NCBI GenBank assembly: GCA_036504595.1
Contig: DASXUX010000038.1
Location: 43,692-107,691 of the forward strand
Direction of reading: 5' to 3'
DNA: 64,000 bases
Source of the DNA: DASXUX01 sp036504595
Lineage (GTDB): Bacteria; Planctomycetota; SZUA-567; H5-PLA8
A program made the position numbers and the translations under genes. Below the pieces are notes generated by a model. That model searched no databases, had not been told where the DNA came from, and saw nothing but the letters and a program-made list of their open reading frames with translations. Positions 33,886-42,564 of the stretch are shown piece after piece (the first letter of the stretch is position 1; every line of letters starts with the position of its first letter).

Positions 33886-34806
33886 TTACTTCGCAATTTC
33901 CAGCCAGCGCTTGCACACCTTCTCCACGTCTTCGGCCTTGACGCGGCCGTCCCAGATGGCCACACCATACACGATCGCCGCCGGCTTACCCGCTACGACC
34001 GGGAGCGGCTCGCGGTGCAGGTTCATCGTCGCGGACATGTAGGCGAATGGATTGGTCATGCTGAACCACTGAGCTTTGCGCGGATTGCTCGGATGATCGA
34101 ACAGCGCCACCGTCACCGGCTTGCCCTCCACTTCGGCGCCATACGCGATCCACGTTGACTTGGTGAGCTGCTCGTCCCCGCGGACCACTTCGCCCTTGAC
34201 CTTCCCTTCCGGCGTAAAGAACTCCCCTCCCGTGTCCATCGCCTTCAGGAAGCGCATTCCCAGGCCGTGATAGTGGTTTCCGCCCAGCTTGATCTCCGGC
34301 TTGCCTTCGGGGGCGGCCAGCGTCGCACGCCACGTCAACAACGAGGCCGGAATATCGGCAGCCTTGTAGACAATGATGTTCCGCGTTTCGTTCAGGAGCG
34401 TCTTGCCGTCCTCGGCAGTCCAGTCGAGCTGCTCGGTGAAGGTGGCCGCTGAGACGCCGCCCGTCACGCTCGTGCCGACGCCCGAGACCGCCTTATGGTT
34501 CTCCTTGCCGCAGCCTTTCGTTTCTTCCCAGAAATTCACGCCATCGACTTTGATCGCGTACATCAGCCCATGATGATGAATGTGATCGGCCACCTGGTCG
34601 CGCATCACGTTCACGCCCGATGGCGACAGAAACTGCCGCACATACGGCTTGTGCGTGACGCCGCTGATCAGATACTCCAGCACCAGTTTGTCGCCGTCCT
34701 TAACGGTGACAGCCGGATCATTCGACGCAATCTGAAGTCCTTCGGCGCCGAAAGCGCAGACGCACACGAGCAGCAGCAGAGCCGCAATGAAAGACGCGCA
34801 GTTCAT
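33886..34806 (-). CDS. DUF6807 (PmoA-like) secreted protein
   Basis: The ATG at 34806 has GAGGGAGA about 8 bases upstream and a signal peptide (MNCASFIAALLLLVCVCAFG). The 306-residue protein matches the family often annotated 'PmoA': YVRQFLSPSGVNVMRDQVAD, HIHHHGLMYAIKVDGVNFWE, LGGNHYHGLGMRFLKAMDTG and VTVALFDHPSNPRKAQWFSM. Despite the name, it has no known methane-monooxygenase function; it is a beta-rich protein found in sugar-related clusters. It follows the isomerase-like gene on the same strand (124 bases apart) and probably belongs with it and the AraC gene. Confidence 0.88.
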   Translation of the reverse strand: MNCASFIAALLLLVCVCAFGAEGLQIASNDPAVTVKDGDKLVLEYLISGVTHKPYVRQFLSPSGVNVMRDQVADHIHHHGLMYAIKVDGVNFWEETKGCGKENHKAVSGVGTSVTGGVSAATFTEQLDWTAEDGKTLLNETRNIIVYKAADIPASLLTWRATLAAPEGKPEIKLGGNHYHGLGMRFLKAMDTGGEFFTPEGKVKGEVVRGDEQLTKSTWIAYGAEVEGKPVTVALFDHPSNPRKAQWFSMTNPFAYMSATMNLHREPLPVVAGKPAAIVYGVAIWDGRVKAEDVEKVCKRWLEIAK

Positions 34807-34843
34807 CGTTCGTTCTCCCTCGTTGTTAGTTGTCCGTGGTCTA

Positions 34844-34930
34844 GTAACGCGATCCTCCTGGATTGCGTTACGAACCACGAACCATTAACCGTGAACTACG
34901 AACCACTGACCATTGACCACGGACTACGGA
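34844..34930. repeat. Inverted and phrase repeats between the isomerase and DUF6807 genes
   Basis: The 24-nt sequence 34844-34867 is the perfect complement of 4078-4101. With its flanks, CGTGGTctagTAACGC pairs with GCGTTAcgaACCACG. ACGAACCACTGACCATTGAC-type phrases (34870-34930) complete the block. Confidence 0.8.
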
Positions 34931-35758
34931 CTACCTGCCAATCGCCTTCAAATGCTTCAAGCTGCGATCGGCCTGATCGACCGTGCCGCATTCGACGCTG
35001 AGGACCAGATCCTGCGGAACCTTCTGGCAGATTTCGATCACGCGCTTCCAGTTGATCACGCCATCGCCGCAGGCGCAGCCGACCGGCGTGCCGGTGACTT
35101 TGCCGCGTTCGGCATTGCTTTGCTGCACGGAAATGTCTTTGCCGTGCACATGGACGAGACGCTTGGCGACGTGTTCGAGCCACTCCAGCGGGTCGTGGCC
35201 GCTCAGGTAGCTGTTGCCGGTATCGAAGTTGATGCCGATGGCCGGGCTCTTGACCAGTTGCTGAATGCGGTCGAGCCCCTCGGGATGCTTGCTGTACTGC
35301 TGGTGCGGCTCGATGCCGATCTTGATCCCGCGCGGTTCGGCGACGGCCGCGGCTTCGGTCAGCACGTACTTCATTAGCAGGAAGTCTTCTGCTTCCGTCG
35401 TCCAGGCCGGCTTGGGCCCTTCGTCGGTGTTGACGACCGGCGCGCCGCATTCGGCCGCAAAGCGCACAGCCTGCTTCAAATATTCAGTGCTGATCTCCGG
35501 CTTGATCAGCGGGCAGTGAGCGCTCAGGCCGGACACCTTGATGCCAGCCTTTTCGCACGCGCGCTTGATGCGATAAGGGTCATCGAGCATGGAGACGCTG
35601 TGGAAGTAGCCGGCTTCGCTGAGCAGTTCGCGGCCCCAATGCACCATCGGCTCGCAATACTCATAGCCGAGTTGCGCAGCCTTCTCGACGCCCCACTCGA
35701 ACGACTTGTCCTCGTGCCGGACAAACTCCATGTTGATCCCGAAACGCACCTTACCCAT
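34931..35758 (-). CDS. Sugar phosphate isomerase/epimerase (xylose isomerase-like TIM barrel)
   Basis: The 275-residue protein has the full barrel pattern and metal site: IGIEPH (Glu), IGINFDTGNSYL (Asp), KRLVHVHGKDISV (His) and LVLSVECGTVDQ (Glu), the residues that bind a divalent metal in this family. AAAGGAGC precedes the ATG by 7-13 bases. It probably isomerises or epimerises a keto-sugar. It is divergent from the AraC regulator and upstream of the DUF6807 gene, so the three genes look like a small catabolic unit. The substrate is unknown. Confidence 0.88.
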   Translation of the reverse strand: MGKVRFGINMEFVRHEDKSFEWGVEKAAQLGYEYCEPMVHWGRELLSEAGYFHSVSMLDDPYRIKRACEKAGIKVSGLSAHCPLIKPEISTEYLKQAVRFAAECGAPVVNTDEGPKPAWTTEAEDFLLMKYVLTEAAAVAEPRGIKIGIEPHQQYSKHPEGLDRIQQLVKSPAIGINFDTGNSYLSGHDPLEWLEHVAKRLVHVHGKDISVQQSNAERGKVTGTPVGCACGDGVINWKRVIEICQKVPQDLVLSVECGTVDQADRSLKHLKAIGR

Positions 35759-35802
35759 GGTCTCTGCTCCTTTGAAATGAGTTCAGTAGTCCAGATTTGC
35801 CG

Positions 35803-35852
35803 AAGCAGCCTTCGACTCCTCGACTTCTGGACTTCTCGACTCCTGGACTGTT
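35803..35852. repeat. CGACTCCTCGACTTCTGGAC phrase repeat
   Basis: About six CTCGACT/CTGGACT heptamer-like units lie in tandem between the isomerase and AraC genes, in the presumed shared regulatory region. Confidence 0.75.
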
Positions 35853-35950
35853 TTTCCAATGTGCCACGTTGACATTACGGCGTCACTACGGCAGAATCTT
35901 CCATTTGTCACCAGTGGTAGATTTCAAACGCCCGGAGGCTTCCCACTCCC

Positions 35951-36958
35951 ATGCCGGAGCGTCCCGAACGATTCCTGGCGCCCGACCGCTGCTATGAGGC
36001 CGACACGTGCGAGCCCGTGCGTGCGGCCGAGCGCGCTGGCCTGCTGGAACTGACCGCAGTCGCGCACGGCACCTACCCGGGTAAGCAGCTTCCGCCGCGC
36101 TGTCTGCCCGAAGTCCGCACCGTCGGATTCTGGGATTCGCCGCGCGAACAGAACTGGGGCCTGCAGTGGCACCGCAACGAAGGCGTTGAGCTGACCTACA
36201 TCGCGCGCGGAAAGCTGTCGTTTTCCGCCGGCGCGGCCATGTACCGGCTCTCGCGCGGAGCGCTGACGATCACGCGGCCCTGGCAGCGCCATCGAGTCGG
36301 TAATCCAAACGTCGGAGCCAGCCGCCTGTACTGGTTGATTTTGGACGTCGGCGTGCGGCGGCCGAACCAGAATTGGCACTGGCCGCCGTGGATGATCATG
36401 TCCCGCGACGACCTCGATGTCCTGACGCGTTTGCTGCGTCATTGCGAGCAGCCCGTGTGGCGCGGAAATCACGAGATCGAAGGATGCTTCGAGCGCATCG
36501 GCGAAGCGATCGCGAGCGACAATGAGGGCTCCGGTCTCTCGCGCATCAAGCTGCACATCAACGAGCTCTTTGTGTGTCTGAAGGAAATGCTCCAGCGCCG
36601 CGAACCGGTGTTGGACCAATCCCTTTCCAGTTCGCAGCGCACCGTCCAGCTCTTCCTGGACGGCCTGCCGGAACAATCCGCCGTCGAATGGACGCTTGAA
36701 CGCATGGCGGAGCAGTGCGGGCTGGGCCGCAGCCGGTTCACGCATTACTGCCGCCAGCTCACCAACATGCGCCCGCTCGAATACCTGACGCACTGCCGCC
36801 TGAAGCAGGCGCAGGAACTCCTGCGGAAACAACCTGAAAAGAACATTACTGAAGTCGCGCTTGAGGCCGGTTTTGGTTCGAGCCAGTACTTTGCGACGGT
36901 CTTCAAAAAGTACTGCGCCTGTTCGCCAGGCGACTACCGAGCGCAACAAGAAAGCTGA
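35951..36958 (+). CDS. AraC-family transcriptional regulator
   Basis: The 335-residue protein has an N-terminal sensing region with a cupin-like stretch (WHRNEGVELTYIARGKLSFS, RGALTITRPWQRHRVG) and the C-terminal double helix-turn-helix (MAEQCGLGRSRFTHYCRQLT, NITEVALEAGFGSSQYFATV, FKKYCACSPGDYR) at about residues 235-330. It is transcribed away from the isomerase/DUF6807 pair, from an intergenic region of about 190 bases, and probably controls it in response to a sugar. The start at 35951 has no strong ribosome site. Confidence 0.88.
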   Translation: MPERPERFLAPDRCYEADTCEPVRAAERAGLLELTAVAHGTYPGKQLPPRCLPEVRTVGFWDSPREQNWGLQWHRNEGVELTYIARGKLSFSAGAAMYRLSRGALTITRPWQRHRVGNPNVGASRLYWLILDVGVRRPNQNWHWPPWMIMSRDDLDVLTRLLRHCEQPVWRGNHEIEGCFERIGEAIASDNEGSGLSRIKLHINELFVCLKEMLQRREPVLDQSLSSSQRTVQLFLDGLPEQSAVEWTLERMAEQCGLGRSRFTHYCRQLTNMRPLEYLTHCRLKQAQELLRKQPEKNITEVALEAGFGSSQYFATVFKKYCACSPGDYRAQQES

Positions 36959-36976
36959 CCCACGTCCGTCTGTCCG

Positions 36977-37174
36977 TTACTTCCCTTCCCGCTCGCGCTT
37001 CTCCTGGCCGGTAGTGTCCTTGATCGCCTTCTGAATCTGACTTTGGAGTTGTTGGGGTGTCAGCGTTCCCTCGCCGGCAAGTTCGTCCAGACTCTGCGGG
37101 ACGTTCATCGCTTCGCCTTCCGTCATGAACTGCACTTCAAGCCACGGCACCGGCGGCTGGCCTGCTGATCCAAC
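36977..37174 (-). pseudogene. C-terminal gene remnant similar to two exoprotein tails elsewhere in the window
   Basis: The frame is bounded upstream by a stop and has no start codon. It encodes PPVPWLEVQFMTEGEAMNVP, matching the end of the glycosidase-like protein encoded at 47614 (RPWLEVQFMTEGEPMPVPAK). It continues with LTPQQLQSQIQKAIKDTTGQ and EKREREGK, matching the end of the esterase at 45571 (LTQEQLDGQIQKSIKESTDQ, EKRERDGK). It stops directly beside the permease gene's stop codon (37175). It is the tail of a lost exoprotein gene of this local family. Confidence 0.75.
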
Positions 37175-38539
37175 TTAGTCGAACCGTAACGCATCGATCG
37201 GATCGAGACGCGAGGCCTTCCAGGCGGGATAGAAACCGAAAACGACTCCAACGGTGCCGGAGACGGTCACGGCCAGGATGATCGATGCCAGCGAGGTTTC
37301 CGTCGGCCAACCCTTGAGTTCCTGCACCGCCCACGATCCCAAAAGACCGGCCGTGATGCCGAGCGCGCCGCCGGTCAAGCATAGCACCAGCGCTTCGATC
37401 AGAAACTGGCGCAGGATGTCCCTCGGCCGCGCGCCGACGGCCATTCGCAGACCGATTTCGCGCGTGCGCTCGGTCACTGAAACGAGCATGATGTTCATGA
37501 TCCCGACTCCGCCGACGACAAGAGAGATCGACGCCACGCACAGAAGCAACAGAGTCATGGTGTCGGTCATTTTGGTCATCGTGTTCGTCATTTCAGTCAT
37601 GTCGCGGACTTTGAAATCTTCGGGCCGGCCCTCGCGAATCCGGTGGGTTTGGCGGAGCGTCGCCGTGATCTGCGCGATGGCTGGGTTGATGTCCCGGGTC
37701 GAGCGCGCTGCCACGATGATCATGTCCACATTGGCGAACTTGACCGGCTGCGGTGTGTCGGCTGCCTGCATATCCGAATGGGCGGGATAGAGGGTCAGAG
37801 CCGTGTTTGGATATACCTGGTTGATCTTCTTGACCGACGAACTCCCAGACGTGTCGCTCGCGGCGGAACCGCCGCCGTTTATGCCAGAGACGCGGTATTT
37901 GAATGTCGTCCAGGGAGCCAGGAGGATGTCGTCCTGATCCTGGCCCATCATGTTGGATCCCTTGGCGCTGAGAACGCCAATGACCTTGAACGACACGTTC
38001 TGAACGCGCAGTTCCTTGCCGACCGGCGACTGCCCGTTGAAAAGTTCCCGCACCAGCGTCTTACCGACCAGGCAGACTTTGCCGCTATTCCGCACATCTC
38101 CGTCCGTAAAGACGGCGCCTTCGTCCAGACTCCACTCGCGCACGTCCAGGTAGCCCGAGGTGCTGCCCATGCTGGTCAGGGGAATCCAGTTCTTATTGCC
38201 ATAAAGCACCTGAGCTCGCCCGATGCGAACGACGGGCGCTCCGGCGCGGATGGCCGGGCACTTCAGAACCGCCTCGGCATCGTCGGGCGTCAGCGTCATC
38301 GCGCTGCTCAGTCCCAGGTTCACGCCGGCATTGGAGGTCGCCCCGGGAAAGATCAACAGAATATTGGCGCCCATCTTGGCGACCGTGCGCTGAATCGCCG
38401 CCGCGGAGCCGTTACCGATCCCCAGCATGGCGATGACCGACCCGACGCCGATGAAGATTCCCAGCATCGTCAGCGCCGCTCGCAACGGATTGCGCGCAAG
38501 TGCACGAAAGGCAGTGCGGACCGTGCGAAGGTTCTTCAT
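37175..38539 (-). CDS. MacB-like ABC transporter permease (FtsX family), permease 1
   Basis: The 454-residue protein has a transmembrane helix near the N-terminus (ALTMLGIFIGVGSVIAMLGI), a large periplasmic domain, and three C-terminal helices with the FtsX hallmark VGGVGIMNIMLVSVTERTRE, IGLRMAVGARPRDILRQFLI. It has no ATPase domain of its own and works with the ATPase gene that overlaps its start by 4 bases (ATGA). It is one of two homologous permeases in this operon, and it ends directly beside an exoprotein gene remnant. Confidence 0.92.
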   Translation of the reverse strand: MKNLRTVRTAFRALARNPLRAALTMLGIFIGVGSVIAMLGIGNGSAAAIQRTVAKMGANILLIFPGATSNAGVNLGLSSAMTLTPDDAEAVLKCPAIRAGAPVVRIGRAQVLYGNKNWIPLTSMGSTSGYLDVREWSLDEGAVFTDGDVRNSGKVCLVGKTLVRELFNGQSPVGKELRVQNVSFKVIGVLSAKGSNMMGQDQDDILLAPWTTFKYRVSGINGGGSAASDTSGSSSVKKINQVYPNTALTLYPAHSDMQAADTPQPVKFANVDMIIVAARSTRDINPAIAQITATLRQTHRIREGRPEDFKVRDMTEMTNTMTKMTDTMTLLLLCVASISLVVGGVGIMNIMLVSVTERTREIGLRMAVGARPRDILRQFLIEALVLCLTGGALGITAGLLGSWAVQELKGWPTETSLASIILAVTVSGTVGVVFGFYPAWKASRLDPIDALRFD

Positions 38540-39285
38540 GCTGTTGTTCCCGCCGGCGAAGTGGCGCCGGCCTCCATGCCGGCGGGCAGGGACGCCCGCC
38601 CTACGGCCGCGTCGCCTTCCAGAAGGCCATCGCGAATGTGGATCACTCGCCGGGCGTGGGCCGCGATGCTCGGATCGTGCGTGACCAGGATCACCGTAAT
38701 GCCTTCGTCGCGATTGAGATCCTGGAACATGCGCAGAACCTCCTCACTGGTGTGTGAGTCCAGGTTGCCCGTCGGTTCGTCGGCAAACAGAAGCCGGGGA
38801 CGGTTCACCAGCGCCCGCGCGATGGCCACGCGCTGTTGCTGCCCGCCGGACAACTGCGAGGGCTCATGATCCATGCGATCCCCCAAACCGACGCGCTTTA
38901 GCATCTCGATGGATTTCTTGCGCGCTTCGCGGTCGGAGAGATCGGCCGTGTACGATAGCGGCATCATCACGTTGTCCAGTGCGCTCGTGCGGGCCAGCAG
39001 ATTGAAACTTTGGAACACAAATCCGATTTTCTGGTTTCGCACCAGAGCCCGTTCATCGATCGAGAGGCCAGAGACCGCCTCGCCGTCCAGCCAATACGAT
39101 CCGCCGCTGGGACGATCCAGGCAGCCGAGAATGTTCATCAGCGTGCTCTTGCCCGAACCACTGGCGCCCATCAGGGCGACGAGTTCTCCCTTGGCCACCT
39201 TCAGCGAAATGCCTTTGAGCACCGGCACATCGACCTCGCCGAGGTGATAGGTCTTGTACACGTCATCCAGTTCGATCAGTTCCAT
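38536..39285 (-). CDS. MacB/LolD-type ABC transporter ATP-binding protein
   Basis: The ATG at 39285 has GGAG about 11 bases upstream. The 249-residue protein contains Walker A (GASGSGKST), Q-loop (VFQSFNLLARTSALDNVMMP), the ABC signature (LSGGQQQRVAIARAL), Walker B (LLFADEPTGNLDS) and the H-loop (VTHD). It powers lipoprotein or efflux transport with the two permeases. Its last 22 residues (VGRASLPAGMEAGATSPAGT and on) come from the palindromic repeat and are not part of the usual ATPase. The stop overlaps the start of permease 1. Confidence 0.93.
   Translation of the reverse strand: MELIELDDVYKTYHLGEVDVPVLKGISLKVAKGELVALMGASGSGKSTLMNILGCLDRPSGGSYWLDGEAVSGLSIDERALVRNQKIGFVFQSFNLLARTSALDNVMMPLSYTADLSDREARKKSIEMLKRVGLGDRMDHEPSQLSGGQQQRVAIARALVNRPRLLFADEPTGNLDSHTSEEVLRMFQDLNRDEGITVILVTHDPSIAAHARRVIHIRDGLLEGDAAVGRASLPAGMEAGATSPAGTTA
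38545..38605. repeat. Palindromic repeat encoding the ATPase C-terminus
   Basis: GGCGCCGGCCTCCATGCCGG (38563-38582) and GGGCAGGGACGCCCGCCC form partly complementary arms. It supplies the 3' end of the ATPase gene and covers the ribosome-site region of permease 1, whose ATG overlaps the ATPase stop. Confidence 0.8.
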
Positions 39286-39331
39286 GCCCAACGCTCCGCT
39301 ACCGCTGTGTTTTCCGCAGGAAGATGGTCCG

Positions 39332-40894
39332 TTACCGTTTGCGCGGCGCGGGCAGGAACGGGCTGGTGCCGCCGGGCGTCGTTGCACTCTGACGCTGTTC
39401 GGAGACGACGACTTCGAGGCGGGCCTTCAGTTCGGGATTCTCGACCTCGGTCATTGTGCCGTCGCTCATGCCAACGCGAACGGAAATGGGTCGCAGGAAT
39501 TCGCCCTGCTGCACCCACAGCAGGCCCTTTTCGCGGCCTTTCTTCGGCCCATCCCCCGACTGCGACGCCTCACGCGAACTATTCCGTTGCGCCAGTTTCT
39601 CCATTTCCGGGCGCGACTCGGGCGCCACCTGATCTTCTGTCATTGGCGCGTATGCAAGCGCTGCATTGGGCACCTTCATGACATCCGTGCGCTTGTCCAA
39701 TTCGAACTGCACGTTGGCTGTCATGTAAGGATAAAGCAAACCATCGGGGTTCAGCGCCAGGACTTCCACCGGGTAGGTCACGACGTTCTGCGTCATCGTC
39801 GCGTCGAAGCGGACCTTGGTGACTTTGCCGACGAACGTCTTGCCCGGCCGAGCGTCCACGGTGAAGGTGACGGGCTGCTCGTTATGAATGCTGCCGATGT
39901 CGGCCTCGTTCACCGAGACCCAGATCTGCATGCGAGTCAGATCCTTGGCGATAAGGAACAGGCTGGGCGCGTTGAGGCTGGAGACGACCGTCTGGCCGAT
40001 GTTCACGCGACGGTCGATGACCACGCCGTCCACCGGCGAGGTGATCGTGCAATAATCCAGGTTCCGCTGCGCTCGCTTGACCGCTGCCTTCGTCTGCTTG
40101 ATCGTCGCCTCCGCTTGATCGATGGCGGCCTTGGCCTGCTCGACGGCAGCCTTGGCCTGCTCGATGGCAGCAACGACCTGCACCCGGCTGGCCCTGGCCT
40201 GAATCTTCGCCGCATCAGCCTGAACTTTGAGCGCATTGGCGGATGCGACGTTGGCCACAGCGGTCAGGTACGCGGCCTTGAAGCCGTCATAGATGGCCTC
40301 GGTCTGGGCATCTGGCGCCTCCTTACTGAGCTGCTGGGCCCGCTTCCAATCCTGCTCGCCCTGTGTTTTCTTGGCTTCCATCTGTTGGATATCCGCCTGA
40401 GCTTTCACGATACTCGCATCGCTTTGGGTCAACTGAGCGTCGCTCTGTGCCAACTGAGCTTCGCTCTGCGCCAAAAGCGCCTGATTCTGTGACAACTGTG
40501 CTTTGCGTTGCGCAAGCTCCGCGTTGCTCTGCGCCAATTGTGCCTCGGCGGACTCCAAGTCCATCTTGTAGAGCGATGGATCAATCTGAGCGAGCAGGTC
40601 GCCAGTCTTTACGAACGAGCAGCGATCGATGGGCTTGGCGCCGGGCTTGCCGCCTTCGGTGCCGAACTGGCTGATCTGTCCAGCCACCTGAGCCCCGACA
40701 TCGATCGCCTCCTCGGGTTCCAGCGAACCGGTGGCGCCGATGGTGGCCAGCAGATCGCCTTTCGCGACCGGCACGGTGCGATAGCTCACCGCCGAACTTC
40801 CCGCACGCATCCAACGCCAGGCCGGGTAACCGCCGCCGCCCAAGACCGCCAGCACCACGACACACCACACCATGTTTCCACTCGAACGTTTCAT
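39332..40894 (-). CDS. MacA-like periplasmic adaptor (membrane fusion protein)
   Basis: The ATG at 40894 has GAGG about 8 bases upstream. The 520-residue protein has an N-terminal membrane anchor (VWCVVVLAVLGGGGYPAWRW), a lipoyl-like domain (GSLEPEEAIDVGAQVAGQIS), and an unusually long coiled-coil hairpin with heptad-like QLAQSNAELAQRKAQLSQNQ and AAIEQAKAAVEQAKAAIDQA repeats. Beta-barrel and membrane-proximal domains follow (LDYCTITSPVDGVVIDRRVN, VTFTVDARPGKTFVGKVTKV). It bridges the inner-membrane permease and an outer partner. The gene lies 29 bases after permease 2 and 46 bases before the ATPase. The long hairpin suggests a wide periplasmic span or an unusual partner. Confidence 0.9.
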   Translation of the reverse strand: MKRSSGNMVWCVVVLAVLGGGGYPAWRWMRAGSSAVSYRTVPVAKGDLLATIGATGSLEPEEAIDVGAQVAGQISQFGTEGGKPGAKPIDRCSFVKTGDLLAQIDPSLYKMDLESAEAQLAQSNAELAQRKAQLSQNQALLAQSEAQLAQSDAQLTQSDASIVKAQADIQQMEAKKTQGEQDWKRAQQLSKEAPDAQTEAIYDGFKAAYLTAVANVASANALKVQADAAKIQARASRVQVVAAIEQAKAAVEQAKAAIDQAEATIKQTKAAVKRAQRNLDYCTITSPVDGVVIDRRVNIGQTVVSSLNAPSLFLIAKDLTRMQIWVSVNEADIGSIHNEQPVTFTVDARPGKTFVGKVTKVRFDATMTQNVVTYPVEVLALNPDGLLYPYMTANVQFELDKRTDVMKVPNAALAYAPMTEDQVAPESRPEMEKLAQRNSSREASQSGDGPKKGREKGLLWVQQGEFLRPISVRVGMSDGTMTEVENPELKARLEVVVSEQRQSATTPGGTSPFLPAPRKR

Positions 40895-40923
40895 GCTGAC
40901 CTCAAAAGTTGCCTTACTCGCCT

Positions 40924-42297
40924 TCACTCGTAACGCAAAGACTCAATCGGATCGAGACGCGACGCGGCCCACGCGGGGTAATAGCCGAAGATAATCCCGA
41001 CGACAGCGGAGACGCCAAACGCCGCCGCAATCGCCGGCAGCGAGGTCATCGTCGGCCACCCCAAAACACTCGACACGATGTACGACGTCCCGTGACCGAC
41101 GCCGATGCCGCCGATCCCGCCGAAAAGACAGAGGATCACCGCTTCGATCAAGAACTGGCGCAGGATGTCTCTCGGCCGCGCGCCGACCGCCATGCGCACG
41201 CCGATCTCCCGTGTGCGTTCCTTCACGGACGTGAGCATGATGTTCATGATCCCCACGCCGCCGACGATCAGCGCAATCAGCGCCACCCACAGCAGCAAGC
41301 TGGTCATCTGCCGCCCGGTCGAAGCCATCGTTTCGGATATCTCCGTCAGATCGCGGATGCGGAAATCGTCCGGAGTGCCGTCCGCAAGGTGGTGCCGCCG
41401 CCGAAGCAGAACCTTGACCTGCCGTATGGCCTGCGGAACCTCCTGCGGCGAATTCACAGACAAGTAGATGTCGTCCAGGTCCGTAAACCGAGCCATCATG
41501 ACCACATCCGCCGCCTGCACCGCCGATTGCAGCGGGTAAATCTGCAATTGCTGCTTTGGATAGACTTGCTTGAGCGTGTTGACACTACTGCCCGCGGACG
41601 ACGGCAGAACGTTGGCGGCCGTCGCTTGTCTAGAGCCCATCAGCCGATACTTGACGGTCGTCCACGGCGCGATGACGTAATCATCTTGATCCCGGCCCAT
41701 CATGTTCACGCCCTTGGCGCTGAGCACGCCGACGACTCTCAGCGACTGGTTCTTGACGCGAATCTCTTTGCCGATGGGCGAAACACCTTGGAAAAGTTCT
41801 CGAAAGACTGTTTGACCCAGCACGCAGACGCGAGCGTAGCTTTGCACGTCGCCGTCGGTGAACATCTCGCCCTGGTCGAGGATCGTCCAGTTGCGGACCT
41901 GCAGATATTCCGGCGTCGTGCCCAGGACTTCATTGGGGGACCAGTTGCGATTGCCATAGACAACCTGCGCTTTGATGTCCAAGGCTGGGGCCGCCCAGAC
42001 AACCCCGCTGCACTCGTTGCGGATCGCATCGCAGTCCGCGGGCACCAGCGTGATCCGGCCGCCGCTGCCCGAGCTGACGCCAGCCTTGACCGCATCGCTG
42101 GGATCGACGTTCACCACATTCGCGCCGATGGACGCGATGGTCTGCTGCATCATGTACGAAGAGCCTTGGCCGATCTCCATCATCGCGATCACCGCGGCGA
42201 CGCCGATGACAATGCCCAGGCACGTCAGCGCCGAACGTATCTTGTGGCGCATCAGTGCGTGCATCGCCAACCGCAACATACGCCAAAAGAGCTTCAT
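40924..42297 (-). CDS. MacB-like ABC transporter permease (FtsX family), permease 2
   Basis: The 457-residue protein is homologous along its length to permease 1 (TCLGIVIGVAAVIAMMEIGQ; VGGVGIMNIMLTSVKERTRE, IGVRMAVGARPRDILRQFLI). It is the first gene of a four-gene run in the order permease 2, adaptor, ATPase, permease 1. Having two permeases for one ATPase suggests a heterodimeric complex instead of the usual MacB homodimer. The 267 bases upstream carry no other gene. Confidence 0.92.
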   Translation of the reverse strand: MKLFWRMLRLAMHALMRHKIRSALTCLGIVIGVAAVIAMMEIGQGSSYMMQQTIASIGANVVNVDPSDAVKAGVSSGSGGRITLVPADCDAIRNECSGVVWAAPALDIKAQVVYGNRNWSPNEVLGTTPEYLQVRNWTILDQGEMFTDGDVQSYARVCVLGQTVFRELFQGVSPIGKEIRVKNQSLRVVGVLSAKGVNMMGRDQDDYVIAPWTTVKYRLMGSRQATAANVLPSSAGSSVNTLKQVYPKQQLQIYPLQSAVQAADVVMMARFTDLDDIYLSVNSPQEVPQAIRQVKVLLRRRHHLADGTPDDFRIRDLTEISETMASTGRQMTSLLLWVALIALIVGGVGIMNIMLTSVKERTREIGVRMAVGARPRDILRQFLIEAVILCLFGGIGGIGVGHGTSYIVSSVLGWPTMTSLPAIAAAFGVSAVVGIIFGYYPAWAASRLDPIESLRYE

Positions 42298-42564
42298 TCT
42301 TCACTCGGTATCCGGTGTCGGAACTGTCTGACGACTTCCATCTGGGGTGCTGCCAATGACTATCTTTACCGCCCATTAACGCATCGGCAAAGTGATTTCG
42401 CTCTTCAGACCTCTCCGCGAGAGGGCCAGCGTGCCATGCATCAGGTTGAAAACGACCGCAAGCCGCCAAAGATGCGCCGCAGACAGAATGCTGGAACTGG
42501 ATGGCGCTTACCACCAATTTCAGACGAATCTAATACTTGCGCCGTTTGCGGAGCGCCGCCAGTT

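Noticed and set aside
33886..34806. Particulate methane monooxygenase subunit
   Set aside because: The PmoA label for this family is a naming artefact; the protein has a signal peptide and a soluble beta-rich pattern, not a membrane subunit.
39254..40492. 412-codon plus-strand frame in the ABC operon
   Set aside because: Antisense to the adaptor gene; its repeats mirror the heptads of the coiled coil.
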